From Chloroflexota bacterium (GTDB taxonomy: Bacteria > Chloroflexota > Anaerolineae > Anaerolineales > Villigracilaceae): a stretch of 64,000 bases of DNA. Under the pieces are notes generated by a model. That model saw only the letters and a program-made list of their open reading frames with translations. It did no database searches and was not told the DNA's origin. The stretch covers positions 30,129 to 94,128 of the forward strand of contig JACRBJ010000082.1 in assembly GCA_016234555.1 (NCBI GenBank), written 5' to 3'. The position numbers and the translations under genes are program-made. Of the stretch, positions 40,014 to 48,746 are shown one piece after another (within the stretch, counting starts at the first letter, position 1; the number at the start of each line of letters is the position of its first letter).

Positions 40014-40453
40014 TCATGATCCCGCGCCTGGTCGCGCTTGGCGATTGTCGCGCGTTTGTCGTAGGCTTTCTTGCCTTTGGCGAGGGCGATTTCGATCTTG
40101 GCGCGTCCGTCCTTCAGGTAAACGCGGGTTGGGACAACGGTCATGCCCTTCATGCGGACGTTATTCCACAACTCACGGATCTGCTTCTTGTGCAGCAACA
40201 AGCGGCGGCGGCGTTTGGGTTCATGGTTGAAATATGTCCCCGCCTGCTCGTACGGCGCGATGTGAGCCTCGACGAGCCAGGCTTCCTGACCTTCGGGGAG
40301 ATCCACGTAAGCTTCCTGGATGCTGATCTGTCCCGCGCGGATGGATTTGATCTCCGAGCCTTGCAGGACAAGCCCCGCCTCGAACTTCTCCATCAGGAAG
40401 TATTCGAAGCTGGCTTTGCGGTTGGTTGCGATGATTTTGATGTTTTCTGTCAC
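39992..40453 (-). CDS. smpB: SsrA-binding protein SmpB
   Basis: A 153-residue SmpB, the partner of tmRNA in rescue of stalled ribosomes. Signatures: A-T-N-R-K-A-S-F-E-Y-F at the N-terminus, G-L-V-L-Q-G-S-E-I-K-S-I-R, the A-H-I-A-P-Y-E-Q-A-G-T-Y-F-N-H-E-P-K-R-R-R-R-L-L-L segment and the basic C-tail, of which the last codons fall in a simple-repeat tract. Start is a GTG at 40453. The tmRNA gene itself is not in the window. Confidence 0.96.
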   Translation of the reverse strand: MTENIKIIATNRKASFEYFLMEKFEAGLVLQGSEIKSIRAGQISIQEAYVDLPEGQEAWLVEAHIAPYEQAGTYFNHEPKRRRRLLLHKKQIRELWNNVRMKGMTVVPTRVYLKDGRAKIEIALAKGKKAYDKRATIAKRDQARDHERESRVR

Positions 40454-40541
40454 GGGGCGATTTTAGCATGGATTACCCTGGCAGGGAAAACGGGAACTGG
40501 TCGTATAATAAGCCCGCCAAATCAAAATCATTGGAGCGAAT

Positions 40542-41858
40542 GTGAAATTTCAAAAAATTTGTATCATCGGGCTTGGCTATATCGGTTTGCCCACCGCGTC
40601 CATGTTTGCCACTCACGGCGTCAACGTCCTCGGCGTGGACGTCAACCAGCACGTCATCGACACCCTGAACAGGGGTGAAATTCATATTCACGAGCCAGGC
40701 TTGCAGGAAGAAGTAAAACGCGCCATCGAGTCGGGCAATTTCAAAGCCGCCACAAAGCTCGAAGAAGCGGATGCCTTCATCATTGCCGTTCCGACCCCTT
40801 TTCAAGGGAATAAGTCCGGCGAGTACAACGGCATGACCTACAAACTCGCGGACATGAGCGCCGTGATTTCCGCCGCCGAATCGATTCTGCCGTTTTTGCG
40901 GAAAGGGAACCTGGTGGTTTTGGAATCCACATCCCCGCCGCGGACCACCGTTGACCTGGTTGCGCCCATCCTAGCCCGCTCCGGGCTGACGGCTGGGAAG
41001 GACTTCCATTTGGTTTATTCGCCCGAACGGGTTTTGCCCGGTCAGATCATGCGTGAATTGGTCATGAACGCGCGCGTGATCGGCGGCGTGACTCCCGAGT
41101 CCGCGCAGATGGGCGGCGACCTGTATGCAACCTTTGTTAAAGGACAGATCCTCGAAACCGATGCGACCACCGCCGAGATGGTCAAGTTGATGGAAAACAC
41201 GACCCGTGATGTGAACATTGCTATCGCAAACGAGTTTGCACGTCTCGCCGAAAGGTTTGGCGTGGACGTTTGGGAAGCCATCAGCCTTGCCAACCTCCAT
41301 CCGCGCATCAACATCCTCAGTCCGGGACCGGGCGTCGGCGGACACTGCATCAGCGTGGACCCCTGGTTCTTTGTCGAAGCCGCCCCCGAGTTGACTTCGC
41401 TTATCTATCGCGCACGCTCTGTCAACGACTCCCAGCCGCATTTTGTCGTCGAAAAGGCAAGGCAGGCGCTGGGCGGTTTGAAAGGCAAAAAGATCGCCGC
41501 ACTTGGGCTGGCTTACAAACCCGATGTGGATGACCTGCGCGAAAGCCCGTCAACCGAGGTGGTTCACCTGCTCCAAAAGGAAGGCGCGCAGGTCAGGGCG
41601 TGGGAACCGTTCAAACCCGATGCAAACCTGCCCGGCATCGACATGGTGTCCAGCCTCGATGAAGCTGTTGCCGATGTGGATGCGTTGCTCCTTTTGGTTG
41701 GTCATACGGAATTTCGGAACCTGAACCCAGCCGAGGTTTTGTCGAAGACAAAGGCGCGCATCCTCATCGATACTGTCAATGGTTGGCAGGGTGATTTGTG
41801 GAAGAACCTCGGCTTCGATATTCACGTTTTGGGAGTTGGAAAAATACGCGGCGAGTGA
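40542..41858 (+). CDS. wecC: UDP-N-acetyl-D-mannosamine dehydrogenase
   Basis: A 438-residue nucleotide-sugar dehydrogenase. The NAD site is I-I-G-L-G-Y-I-G-L-P-T-A, the substrate/active site G-P-G-V-G-G-H-C-I-S-V-D-P carries the catalytic Cys, and the C-terminal A-Y-K-P-D-V-D-D-L-R-E-S-P is standard. E-S-T-S-P-P-R-T-T is the WecC form. It oxidises UDP-ManNAc to UDP-ManNAcA for surface polysaccharides. GTG start with GGAG upstream and a TATAAT -10 30 bp before it. The epimerase gene that supplies its substrate follows after 19 nt. Confidence 0.94.
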   Translation: MKFQKICIIGLGYIGLPTASMFATHGVNVLGVDVNQHVIDTLNRGEIHIHEPGLQEEVKRAIESGNFKAATKLEEADAFIIAVPTPFQGNKSGEYNGMTYKLADMSAVISAAESILPFLRKGNLVVLESTSPPRTTVDLVAPILARSGLTAGKDFHLVYSPERVLPGQIMRELVMNARVIGGVTPESAQMGGDLYATFVKGQILETDATTAEMVKLMENTTRDVNIAIANEFARLAERFGVDVWEAISLANLHPRINILSPGPGVGGHCISVDPWFFVEAAPELTSLIYRARSVNDSQPHFVVEKARQALGGLKGKKIAALGLAYKPDVDDLRESPSTEVVHLLQKEGAQVRAWEPFKPDANLPGIDMVSSLDEAVADVDALLLLVGHTEFRNLNPAEVLSKTKARILIDTVNGWQGDLWKNLGFDIHVLGVGKIRGE

Positions 41859-41877
41859 GACGCGCGGACACTATCCC

Positions 41878-42996
41878 ATGAAAATTTTATCTGTTTTTGG
41901 TACACGTCCCGAAGCCGTGAAAATGGCTCCCATCGTCCGCCTGTTAAGGAAAACGCCGGGCATCGAATCCCGTGTTTGCGTGACGGCACAGCACCGGCAA
42001 ATGCTTGACCAGGTCCTGAGATTGTTCGAGATCGTACCGGACTATGACCTCGACCTGATGCGCGAGGATCAAACCATGGCGCAGATCAGCGCGGGCATTT
42101 TCACGCGCCTCGACCCCATTCTTGAAGATTTCAAACCGGATTGGGTACTGGCGGTTGGCGACACGACCACGGTTGTTACCACGTCTCTGCTGGCGTTTTA
42201 CCGCAAGATCAAGTTTGGTCACATCGAGGCGGGACTCCGCACCCACAACAAGTGGCATCCCTTCCCGGAGGAGATCAACCGCAGGCTGGCGACTGTCACC
42301 GCCGATCTACATTTCGCCCCGACGACCTGGTCGCAGGGAAATCTGCTGCGCGAAGGTGTCGATCCCGAGAAAATATTTGTGACCGGCAACCCTGTGATCG
42401 ACGCGCTGAATTATGTCGTGGGGCAGAAGGAGCCACAGGAGATCACAGACCTGCTCGATACATTGGGCATCGGCAATCAGCCAACCAGACGGTTGATCCT
42501 TGTCACTGCTCATCGCCGCGAGAACTTTGGGGCGCCGCTGGAAAACATCTGCCGGGCATTGGTTGAATTGGCGGGTCGCGGCGACGTGGAAATTGTTTAT
42601 CCCGTTCACTTGAATCCGAAGGTGCAGGAACCCGCCAACAGGCTTTTGCAAAATGTGGGGCATGTCACCCTCCTGCCGCCGTTGGACTATCTTCCCCTTG
42701 TTCATTTGATGAAACGCGCCGCCCTTATCCTCACTGATTCAGGTGGGATTCAGGAGGAGGCGCCGGCTTTTGGCGTCCCGACCCTTGTCCTGCGCGAAGT
42801 CACTGAACGCCCCGAGGGAGTGGATGCGGGGACGCTCAAGCTGGTCGGGACCGACACCGCTTTCATTGTCCAGCAGGCGCAGCGGCTTTTGGATGATGAA
42901 TCCGCTTATCTGGAAATGGCAAAAGCGGTCAACCCCTATGGGGATGGTCATGCAGCGGAAAAAATTCTCACAGCCCTGAGGAGTGGATCTGGGTGA
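41878..42996 (+). CDS. wecB: UDP-N-acetylglucosamine 2-epimerase (non-hydrolysing)
   Basis: A 372-residue epimerase that makes UDP-ManNAc from UDP-GlcNAc, the substrate of the gene before it. Signatures are F-G-T-R-P-E-A-V-K-M-A-P, G-H-I-E-A-G-L-R-T, T-A-H-R-R-E-N-F-G and T-D-S-G-G-I-Q-E-E-A. The ATG at 41878 is the family start; the open frame beyond overlaps wecC. It is the last gene of this two-gene operon, and a terminator hairpin occurs 135 nt later. Confidence 0.95.
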   Translation: MKILSVFGTRPEAVKMAPIVRLLRKTPGIESRVCVTAQHRQMLDQVLRLFEIVPDYDLDLMREDQTMAQISAGIFTRLDPILEDFKPDWVLAVGDTTTVVTTSLLAFYRKIKFGHIEAGLRTHNKWHPFPEEINRRLATVTADLHFAPTTWSQGNLLREGVDPEKIFVTGNPVIDALNYVVGQKEPQEITDLLDTLGIGNQPTRRLILVTAHRRENFGAPLENICRALVELAGRGDVEIVYPVHLNPKVQEPANRLLQNVGHVTLLPPLDYLPLVHLMKRAALILTDSGGIQEEAPAFGVPTLVLREVTERPEGVDAGTLKLVGTDTAFIVQQAQRLLDDESAYLEMAKAVNPYGDGHAAEKILTALRSGSG

Positions 42997-43130
42997 GGGA
43001 TTTTTAAAATTGGGAAAGTAAATCGCAGGCGGCATGCTAAACTGTACTGACTTAAAACCGCGGTATCGAAACTGCAAAAGAATGGCTGCCGCTGGGTTGT
43101 GAAAGACCACATGTTTTGCATTGCAATGTT

Positions 43131-43153
43131 GTGCCTGGCATCGTGTCAGGCAC
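43131..43153 (+). terminator. Terminator after wecB
   Basis: GTGCCTG (43131-43137) and CAGGCAC (43147-43153) form a 7-bp stem with a 9-nt loop, followed by GTTTTGCTTT. The 290-bp space around it holds no other feature that I can support, other than a TATAAT box at 43274-43279 before the next gene. Confidence 0.65.
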
Positions 43154-43290
43154 GTTTTGCTTTAACTGCTGTGGCTGAAACATGCAGCGTCGTGCCGGAA
43201 GAAAAGCCTTTCAAAGATGTTAACTTGTGGTTGGAAACTGACTGTTTGTAATGTCCAACGAAGGAAACCTGAGTATAATAAAGGAAAGCC

Positions 43291-44238
43291 ATGGTACGCA
43301 AACCCCTTGTACTTTTGATTACGCTTTGCCTGCTCGGTGTAGGGTGGACGTCTGTCTACGCTCAAACACCGGAGCCGGGTTCAAAGTATTTTAGCGAGAC
43401 GGGGCATAACGTTAAAGGGGAGTTTTTGAAGTTCTATAACAGCAACCCCAATGCCACGTTTTTGTATGGATACCCCATTACCGAAGAGTTTGTCAGCAAG
43501 GATGGAAAAACGGTTCAGTATTTCCAGCGCGCCCGCTTTGAGTATCGGGCTGACCTTCCGCAAGGGCAGCAGGTGCAGGCGACTCAACTGGGGCGGGCGA
43601 CCTACGTCTCCACCGGCCCATTGGATGTTTCGAATACCTTTGCCTGCCGGACTTATACGGAAACAGGCTACCCCGTCTGCTTTGCCTTCCTTGAATTCCT
43701 GGATCAGTATGGGGGGGTGACACAGTTTGGGTATCCGATTTCGGGCTTTGAATATCACGAGAACAAGATAGTCCAGTATTTTGAAAAAGCCCGTCTGGAG
43801 TGGCAGCCCTGGAGAGCCGAAGGTCAGCGGGTTGTGATCTCTGATTTGGGGCGGATCTATTTCGATAAACTTGGGGAGGATCCCGCACTACTTTCCCCAG
43901 TCAAGCCGCTGAACAACACGACCACGAACATCGTCAATTTGCAGGTGCGCGCTTTTGCCTGGAAAGCTGTGACGCTTGCCAGCGATTCACAGTTGATCTT
44001 TGTCATCGTGCAGGACCAAAACCTCCAGCCTGTGGCAAACGCCACTTGCAATACGGTGACTCACTGGCCCGACGGACGCAAAGAATCCACCCCGCTGGCG
44101 ACGAACACCAATGGCGTGGGGATGGTGCCGCTTTCATTCACAAACCAGCCGTATGGAAGCCTGATTTACGTGGACGTCGCGTGCACATTCAGCGGTTTCA
44201 GCGCCAACACGACCACCTCTTTCCGAATCTGGTATTAA
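43291..44238 (+). CDS. Secreted LGFP-like repeat protein
   Basis: A 315-residue exported protein; signal peptide M-V-R-K-P then a hydrophobic run ending Y-A-Q. Two ~60-residue repeats follow, each with F-G/L-Y-G-Y-P-I and Q-Y-F-(Q/E)-(R/K)-A-R-(F/L)-E, resembling LGFP-type surface repeats common in Chloroflexota. The last ~100 residues look like an Ig-like or carboxypeptidase-regulatory-like domain (V-Q-D-Q-N-L-Q-P-V-A-N-A). It is likely a cell-surface or extracellular binding protein. A TATAAT box and AAAGGAAA precede the start. Confidence 0.8.
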   Translation: MVRKPLVLLITLCLLGVGWTSVYAQTPEPGSKYFSETGHNVKGEFLKFYNSNPNATFLYGYPITEEFVSKDGKTVQYFQRARFEYRADLPQGQQVQATQLGRATYVSTGPLDVSNTFACRTYTETGYPVCFAFLEFLDQYGGVTQFGYPISGFEYHENKIVQYFEKARLEWQPWRAEGQRVVISDLGRIYFDKLGEDPALLSPVKPLNNTTTNIVNLQVRAFAWKAVTLASDSQLIFVIVQDQNLQPVANATCNTVTHWPDGRKESTPLATNTNGVGMVPLSFTNQPYGSLIYVDVACTFSGFSANTTTSFRIWY

Positions 44239-44256
44239 ACGATCAATTATTAAACA

Positions 44257-44288
44257 AAAAGAAGGGGTTCGCCAAAACGCCTTCTTTT
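44257..44288. terminator. Bidirectional terminator
   Basis: AAAAGAAGG (44257-44265) and CCTTCTTTT (44280-44288) form a stem between two convergent genes, with A/T runs on both sides so that it can work in both directions. Confidence 0.7.
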
Positions 44289-44290
44289 AT

Positions 44291-45019
44291 TTAACCTGTA
44301 AGTGTCGTCACGATATAAATTGTTTCGATGATATTCAATGCCAAATGCGCTGCAAAAGGTGCAATGATATTTTTTCGTGACACTCTCAGCCACACGAAGA
44401 GTCCGCCCGCGACTGTACCCGTCAAAAGGATGTACCAGAAGCCGCCCGTCCAGTGCAGGATGCCGAAGAAGAGGCAGGAAAGCGCAATCGCAATTGGCTG
44501 GTTGAATTTGCCGAGCAGGCGCGTCCAGCCATAACCGCGATAGATGCTTTCCTCCACGAACGGAGCAAGCAGCACATCCGCGATTGTAAACGGGACGATG
44601 GATGCGCCCAACGTTGTGAACAGTTCGCCGGCGGGGACATAATCCCAGATTTTCTGGAGACTCGTCAGCATGGGGGAGAGGAGGTAGACGTAGAGCAGGG
44701 CGAGGATAACGCCGGGGATGGCTCCAATCAGAACTTCACGCCAGGCTTGCCGCCCTTCTGGTAATTTCCAGCCGATGTCTTTCCAGGTCATCCCATCGCG
44801 TTTCATGGCGCGGTTCAAGATCAGGAACAGGATGAGTTGAATCGCCACCAGTTGATACGGCGTGGATGCAGCGACCAGTTCTGGAATTGCTTCCACGTTT
44901 TGTCCCTGCGAGGCGATGCTGTAATAAACCGACATCGCAAGAATGCCCAGCAGAAACAATATCGGACCTGCAAGTAAAACCCACCAAATACGGCTAAATT
45001 TTTGAGCAGGGTTATTCAT
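44291..45019 (-). CDS. CPBP family intramembrane metalloprotease
   Basis: A 242-residue membrane protein of the Abi/CPBP glutamic-type protease family with about eight helices. Motif 1 is F-V-E-E-S-I-Y-R-G (EExxxR), motif 2 F-G-I-L-H-W (FxxxH), and a final helix with A-A-H-L-A-L-N (HxxxN/D). Substrates of such proteases are unknown in most cases. It lies 11 nt downstream of an FAD oxidoreductase and is probably cotranscribed with it under the PadR regulator at 47214. Confidence 0.9.
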   Translation of the reverse strand: MNNPAQKFSRIWWVLLAGPILFLLGILAMSVYYSIASQGQNVEAIPELVAASTPYQLVAIQLILFLILNRAMKRDGMTWKDIGWKLPEGRQAWREVLIGAIPGVILALLYVYLLSPMLTSLQKIWDYVPAGELFTTLGASIVPFTIADVLLAPFVEESIYRGYGWTRLLGKFNQPIAIALSCLFFGILHWTGGFWYILLTGTVAGGLFVWLRVSRKNIIAPFAAHLALNIIETIYIVTTLTG

Positions 45020-45030
45020 TTTTTATTCCT

Positions 45031-47091
45031 CTAATTTTTATAGATCTCATTCGCGGCGTGAATGCCCGCAATGACCACGGCTTCGATTCCGCCGCCCATC
45101 GTGCCTGAGCCAGCGATGTAAAGATTTTTGATGGGAGTTTTGACCGTGAGCCTTTTCTGTCCTGTGGCAGGACCGTATATCGAGCCGTTGGTTGTCCGGG
45201 CATAACGGGCAAAGGTGGCGGGCGTGCCTTCCTGCCGGTAGGTGATGTGCTTTTGCAGACCAGGAATGATTTCCGCGGCGGATGCGATCATTTCGTCGGC
45301 GTACTTCCGCTTGCGTTCCCTGTATTCGGGCGACTTGCGGTCCCAGTTGGCGAAGTCGCTTTCGGGTAGGAGTCGCAGCAGGGAAACAGAAGCATGTCCG
45401 GGCGGGGCAAGGGATGGGTCGACGATGGAGGGGATCATGATTCCGATGTCGTCCAGCATGGTGATGGGAGCCAGGTCCGGGGTGATGTCCAATCCCAAAA
45501 AGACAATGAAGGCGGTGGTAGACGGTTTGAGTGATTCGATTTGCTTCACGAAATCAGTGGGGACATGCTTGCGGTCCAGCAGTTCGAGGAAGGTCTTGTA
45601 CGTGTCGGCGTTCGAGAGGACGGCTTTGGCGCGATGCGTCTGCCCGCTCTTGAGTTCCACACCGGCGGCATGACCGTTCTCCACGAGGATGCGCTGGACC
45701 GCGGTGCGGAGATACACCCTGCCGCCATGTTTTTCGATGACATCCACCAGCGCATTGGGCAATGCATGTGAACCGCCGACGGGGTAATACCCGCCGTCAT
45801 AGTGGTAGCCGAAGATTGGAGCCATGTGACCAACCGTCAGCGAGGCGGGGTTGTCGCTGAGGTAGCCCGTCAGCGCGCATAGCAAATCCTTCACCCGCTG
45901 GTCTTTGAAGAATTCATCGAGCATGGCCACGAAAGGCTTGTCCATCCACTTGTAGGCGTATGGGTTTCGTTTGGGGTAACTCAGCAGGTCTTCGACGTTA
46001 TCGGGTGTGCGCGGCGCGCCGCCAGTTTTGTCCATGTCGGCATACATCTCGCGATAGACGTGCAACATCTCATCAAAAAACCTGCGGATGTTTTCAGCCT
46101 CCGACGGGAAGCGTTCGCCCAACTGCTGGATGAAATCATCCGCCTTGTGCGGGACCTTGAAGTGGGTCTCGCCGAGGAAGTATTCCTGCTGGTTGAGTTT
46201 CCACTCGATGGCATTTTCAATGTCCAGCATTCGCAGCAATGAGCGGATTCCGCCGCGTTCGCCAAGTCCGCTGAAATCATGGACGCCCGTGTCGAAGACA
46301 TACCGCCATGTTTTGCCGTCTTTGTGGACGCCTCGTTCCCAGGATGTGCAGAATCCGCCAGGAAGATAATGCTGCTCGAAGACGGCGACTTTGAGTCCGC
46401 GTTTGGCGAGCAGAGCGGCGGCGGAGAGCCCGCCGATGCCTGAGCCGACGATGATGACATCGTGCTCAGTTTCAGCACTTGGTCGCCCGTTGAATTTAGG
46501 CGCCGCCCATTTGTACGGATCCCATGCGTCGAGACGAGACTGGACGCCCTTCCGCGCCGCATAGCCTGGAAAGCGGGATGAGAAGAAAATTCCCGCCACC
46601 ACGCCGGCATTGGGCAAAACCACTGCGAATAAAATTTCCTGTGCAGGGAAGACGAACACAGCCAGTGCGCCGAGCAAAGCATTGACTGTGAAGATTCCGC
46701 CCCAGACGCCCGTGATAATTTCGTTGATTTTGATGAAGGCCGGATCTGTCCAATAGGACTTGTCCCAATCCTCTTTGGCGTACTGGTAAGTGAAGGGATT
46801 CTTCATTGCCAGCGTGCCAAACGCCATGCCTACCAGCACAAGGCTGTTGACAATCGGTCCGTAAGTTTTGAGGAAGTCAGAACCCAACGCCAGCGTGATG
46901 ATGGCATGGACAGCAAAATATCCAAGCGTGACGGCTTCCATCGTTTTGATGTCGCGCCGCTTGAGCCAGCGCCAGGAGACGATTCCAATAGCGGCGGTCA
47001 ATCCGCCGAGGATGGCGATTGTCCAGAGACCGGGTCCAGAAAAAGACCAGTAAATAATCCAGGGGATGAAACCGAAAAGAACTTGAAACAT
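45031..47091 (-). CDS. FAD-dependent oxidoreductase (phytoene desaturase/CrtISO-like) with N-terminal membrane domain
   Basis: A 686-residue protein. The first ~180 residues have five or six membrane helices; then a dinucleotide fold begins (V-I-I-V-G-S-G-I-G-G-L-S-A-A) and the whole carotenoid isomerase/retinol saturase-like domain follows, with F-E-Q-H-Y-L-P-G-G-F, G-G-S-H-A-L-P-N-A and C-terminal Y-I-A-G-S-G-T-M-G-G-G-I-E-A-V. No other carotenoid gene is nearby, so the substrate may be another polyene, lipid or quinone. It stands between a PadR regulator upstream and a CPBP protease downstream. The fused membrane domain is unusual for the family. Confidence 0.85.
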   Translation of the reverse strand: MFQVLFGFIPWIIYWSFSGPGLWTIAILGGLTAAIGIVSWRWLKRRDIKTMEAVTLGYFAVHAIITLALGSDFLKTYGPIVNSLVLVGMAFGTLAMKNPFTYQYAKEDWDKSYWTDPAFIKINEIITGVWGGIFTVNALLGALAVFVFPAQEILFAVVLPNAGVVAGIFFSSRFPGYAARKGVQSRLDAWDPYKWAAPKFNGRPSAETEHDVIIVGSGIGGLSAAALLAKRGLKVAVFEQHYLPGGFCTSWERGVHKDGKTWRYVFDTGVHDFSGLGERGGIRSLLRMLDIENAIEWKLNQQEYFLGETHFKVPHKADDFIQQLGERFPSEAENIRRFFDEMLHVYREMYADMDKTGGAPRTPDNVEDLLSYPKRNPYAYKWMDKPFVAMLDEFFKDQRVKDLLCALTGYLSDNPASLTVGHMAPIFGYHYDGGYYPVGGSHALPNALVDVIEKHGGRVYLRTAVQRILVENGHAAGVELKSGQTHRAKAVLSNADTYKTFLELLDRKHVPTDFVKQIESLKPSTTAFIVFLGLDITPDLAPITMLDDIGIMIPSIVDPSLAPPGHASVSLLRLLPESDFANWDRKSPEYRERKRKYADEMIASAAEIIPGLQKHITYRQEGTPATFARYARTTNGSIYGPATGQKRLTVKTPIKNLYIAGSGTMGGGIEAVVIAGIHAANEIYKN

Positions 47092-47162
47092 GGTTTTCCT
47101 TTTTCCGCGCGCAAGCGCATTGAATAAACCTGCCTTGATTCAGACAGTTCTGATTTTGGAGT

Positions 47163-47202
47163 CCAGAAGCTTGCTTCTGGCTATCTGGACAGTGAACTGT
47201 CC
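47163..47202. repeat. Two adjacent hairpins in the intergenic space
   Basis: CCAGAAGC / GCTTCTGG (47163-47170, 47173-47180) and GGACAGT / ACTGTCC (47187-47193, 47196-47202) lie between the PadR gene and the oxidoreductase gene. Both are perfect. They may reduce read-through between the two genes or belong to a dispersed palindrome family. Confidence 0.65.
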
Positions 47203-47213
47203 GCCTCCAAGGG

Positions 47214-47786
47214 TTATGAATTTTGTGGTGGGGTTAACGGCGGCAGGTTGCGGATGGTCTTCAACGTTTTCTCATGCCATGCCAGCTCGAACTCGTAGTA
47301 ATCGATTCCGTAGTCGAGAGTAATCTGCCAGAGTTGGCGGGCGCGCTCGATGCCGACTTGTTTTGCATTTTCGTCGATTGCCGCCTGCGCAACGGTTTTC
47401 AAAATATGCAGTTGTTCGCGGATGTCCTTCATGCGGGTTTCGAACAGCGCGGCAATCTCTTCGTTACTGCTGAAATGCGAGAAGAAGATTTGGATGAGAC
47501 ATGCCTGGCGGACGGGTTCCATCGGCAGGGGAGTGACCAGCCAGCGGCGGAGTTCGGCGCGACCCTCGTTTGTGAGCTGGTACTCCTTGCGGTTGGGTTT
47601 GCCTTCCTGTTGGATGACGTGCGCCGCCGCCCAGCCTTTTTTCTCCAGCCCTTCCAGCGATTTGTAGATGTGGCTTTGTGTGGCGGACCAGAAATGAGCA
47701 ACGGATTGATCGAAAAATTTTTTCATGTCATAGCCTGACATGGGTTTGAATTCGAGAAAAGAGAGGATGGCGTGTTCGAGAGGCAT
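47214..47786 (-). CDS. PadR family transcriptional regulator
   Basis: A 190-residue PadR protein: M-P-L-E-H-A-I-L-S-F-L opening, G-Y-D-M-K-K-F-F, recognition segment Q-S-H-I-Y-K-S-L-E-G-L, wing Q-E-G-K-P-N-R-K-E-Y-Q-L and a C-terminal coiled domain. It is of the same subtype as the regulator at 22016-22573. A palindrome lies directly over its own start region (47788-47823). Same strand and order suggest that it controls the oxidoreductase and CPBP genes downstream, 120 nt away. Confidence 0.93.
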   Translation of the reverse strand: MPLEHAILSFLEFKPMSGYDMKKFFDQSVAHFWSATQSHIYKSLEGLEKKGWAAAHVIQQEGKPNRKEYQLTNEGRAELRRWLVTPLPMEPVRQACLIQIFFSHFSSNEEIAALFETRMKDIREQLHILKTVAQAAIDENAKQVGIERARQLWQITLDYGIDYYEFELAWHEKTLKTIRNLPPLTPPQNS

Positions 47787-47787
47787 G

Positions 47788-47823
47788 ATATTCCTTTTAT
47801 TTTATATATCTACTTAGGAATAT
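47788..47823. promoter_or_regulatory. Putative PadR operator
   Basis: ATATTCCT (47788-47795) and AGGAATAT (47816-47823) are perfect 8-bp inverted repeats around an AT-rich centre with a TATAAA -10-like box on the minus strand. It sits directly upstream of the PadR start, so autoregulation is likely. Confidence 0.55.
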
Positions 47824-47859
47824 TATCAAATAGTCTTATCTTTGTCAAGGGGAAACAAA

Positions 47860-47883
47860 AATTCCCCGAAACTTCGGGGAATT
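47860..47883 (-). terminator. Intrinsic terminator of the S2P gene
   Basis: Read on the minus strand, AATTCCCCG and CGGGGAATT form a 9-bp stem over a 6-nt loop, followed by TTTTTGTTT. It closes the gene at 47902-48660. Confidence 0.85.
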
Positions 47884-47901
47884 GACCAAACGAGGAAAGC
47901 G

Positions 47902-48660
47902 TCACCATCTTCCTGCGCCGCTTTGCAGGGCTTGAAAACTTTGGAAAGCCAGCAAACCAAATAGAATTGCCATGTAGGTGCTGCGTAGGAACAACAAGCC
48001 CGCGATTGCCATCCCAGCGCCGGCGATGACCGAGACCCAGAGCGATGTTTGCAGTCCGTTCAGCGGATCGGTTTGGATCAGGATATACCTCACGACAGAG
48101 CCGCCATCCAACGGGTGGACGGGGACCAGGTTGATGAATCCCCAAAAGATGTTTACCCACAGCAGGCTCATGAAGAATGAGGTCAAAATTTCCCAGCCTG
48201 AAGGGAACAGGACAAACGGCATGGGAATGAATCCGAGCACGGAATAAGGGATAATCGTTCCGCCCAATGGGAGGGAGATGAGCAGAAGCAGGGCGGCAAA
48301 TAAGAATCCCGAAAAGGGACCCGCAAGCGAAACGAGTATCTGCTGGTTTGGGGAAAGCGAAACGCTCGCGTACCTGCCGCCCCACGAGATGGACTGCGGT
48401 ACGGTTAACCCGCCAGCCATGTGAAGGATGATCTCGGATTCCTGTCCGTAGCGGCGCAGGGCGAGCGCATGTCCCAATTCGTGGATGGTGATGGAGACAA
48501 AGACTGCGATCACCCAACCCAGTAGTTTGGCGGGACTGCCTGAAGAAGAGCCGAAGAGAATCGCCATTATCCAAAACAGTGGATGAACCCGCACGGGGAA
48601 TCCAGCCACGGACAAGTTCAGGTCGAAACGGGTGGGGGGTGGGGTTTGAAATAGAAACAT
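47902..48660 (-). CDS. Site-2 protease-like (M50) membrane metalloprotease
   Basis: A 252-residue membrane protease with about six helices. The zinc motif H-E-L-G-H-A lies in helix 2 and the third ligand in N-L-V-P-V-H-P-L-D-G-G in the fourth; the insertion A-G-P-F-S-G is also typical. It belongs to the S2P group without PDZ or CBS domains. Such proteases cleave membrane-bound regulators such as anti-sigma factors. No such partner is next to it. It is in a run of protease genes (CPBP at 48747 and at 44291). Confidence 0.93.
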   Translation of the reverse strand: MFLFQTPPPTRFDLNLSVAGFPVRVHPLFWIMAILFGSSSGSPAKLLGWVIAVFVSITIHELGHALALRRYGQESEIILHMAGGLTVPQSISWGGRYASVSLSPNQQILVSLAGPFSGFLFAALLLLISLPLGGTIIPYSVLGFIPMPFVLFPSGWEILTSFFMSLLWVNIFWGFINLVPVHPLDGGSVVRYILIQTDPLNGLQTSLWVSVIAGAGMAIAGLLFLRSTYMAILFGLLAFQSFQALQSGAGRW

Positions 48661-48746
48661 GAAGTCGTATTTTCCTTGTCCTGTGCTTTATTTTGCGGAA
48701 GGTGATGACGTGACGGGCAGTATACTCTGATATTGCGTTTCGTAGT

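Noticed and set aside
45031..47091. Carotenoid biosynthesis locus
   Set aside because: Only the FAD oxidoreductase resembles CrtI/CrtISO; no crtB, crtE or cyclase is present.
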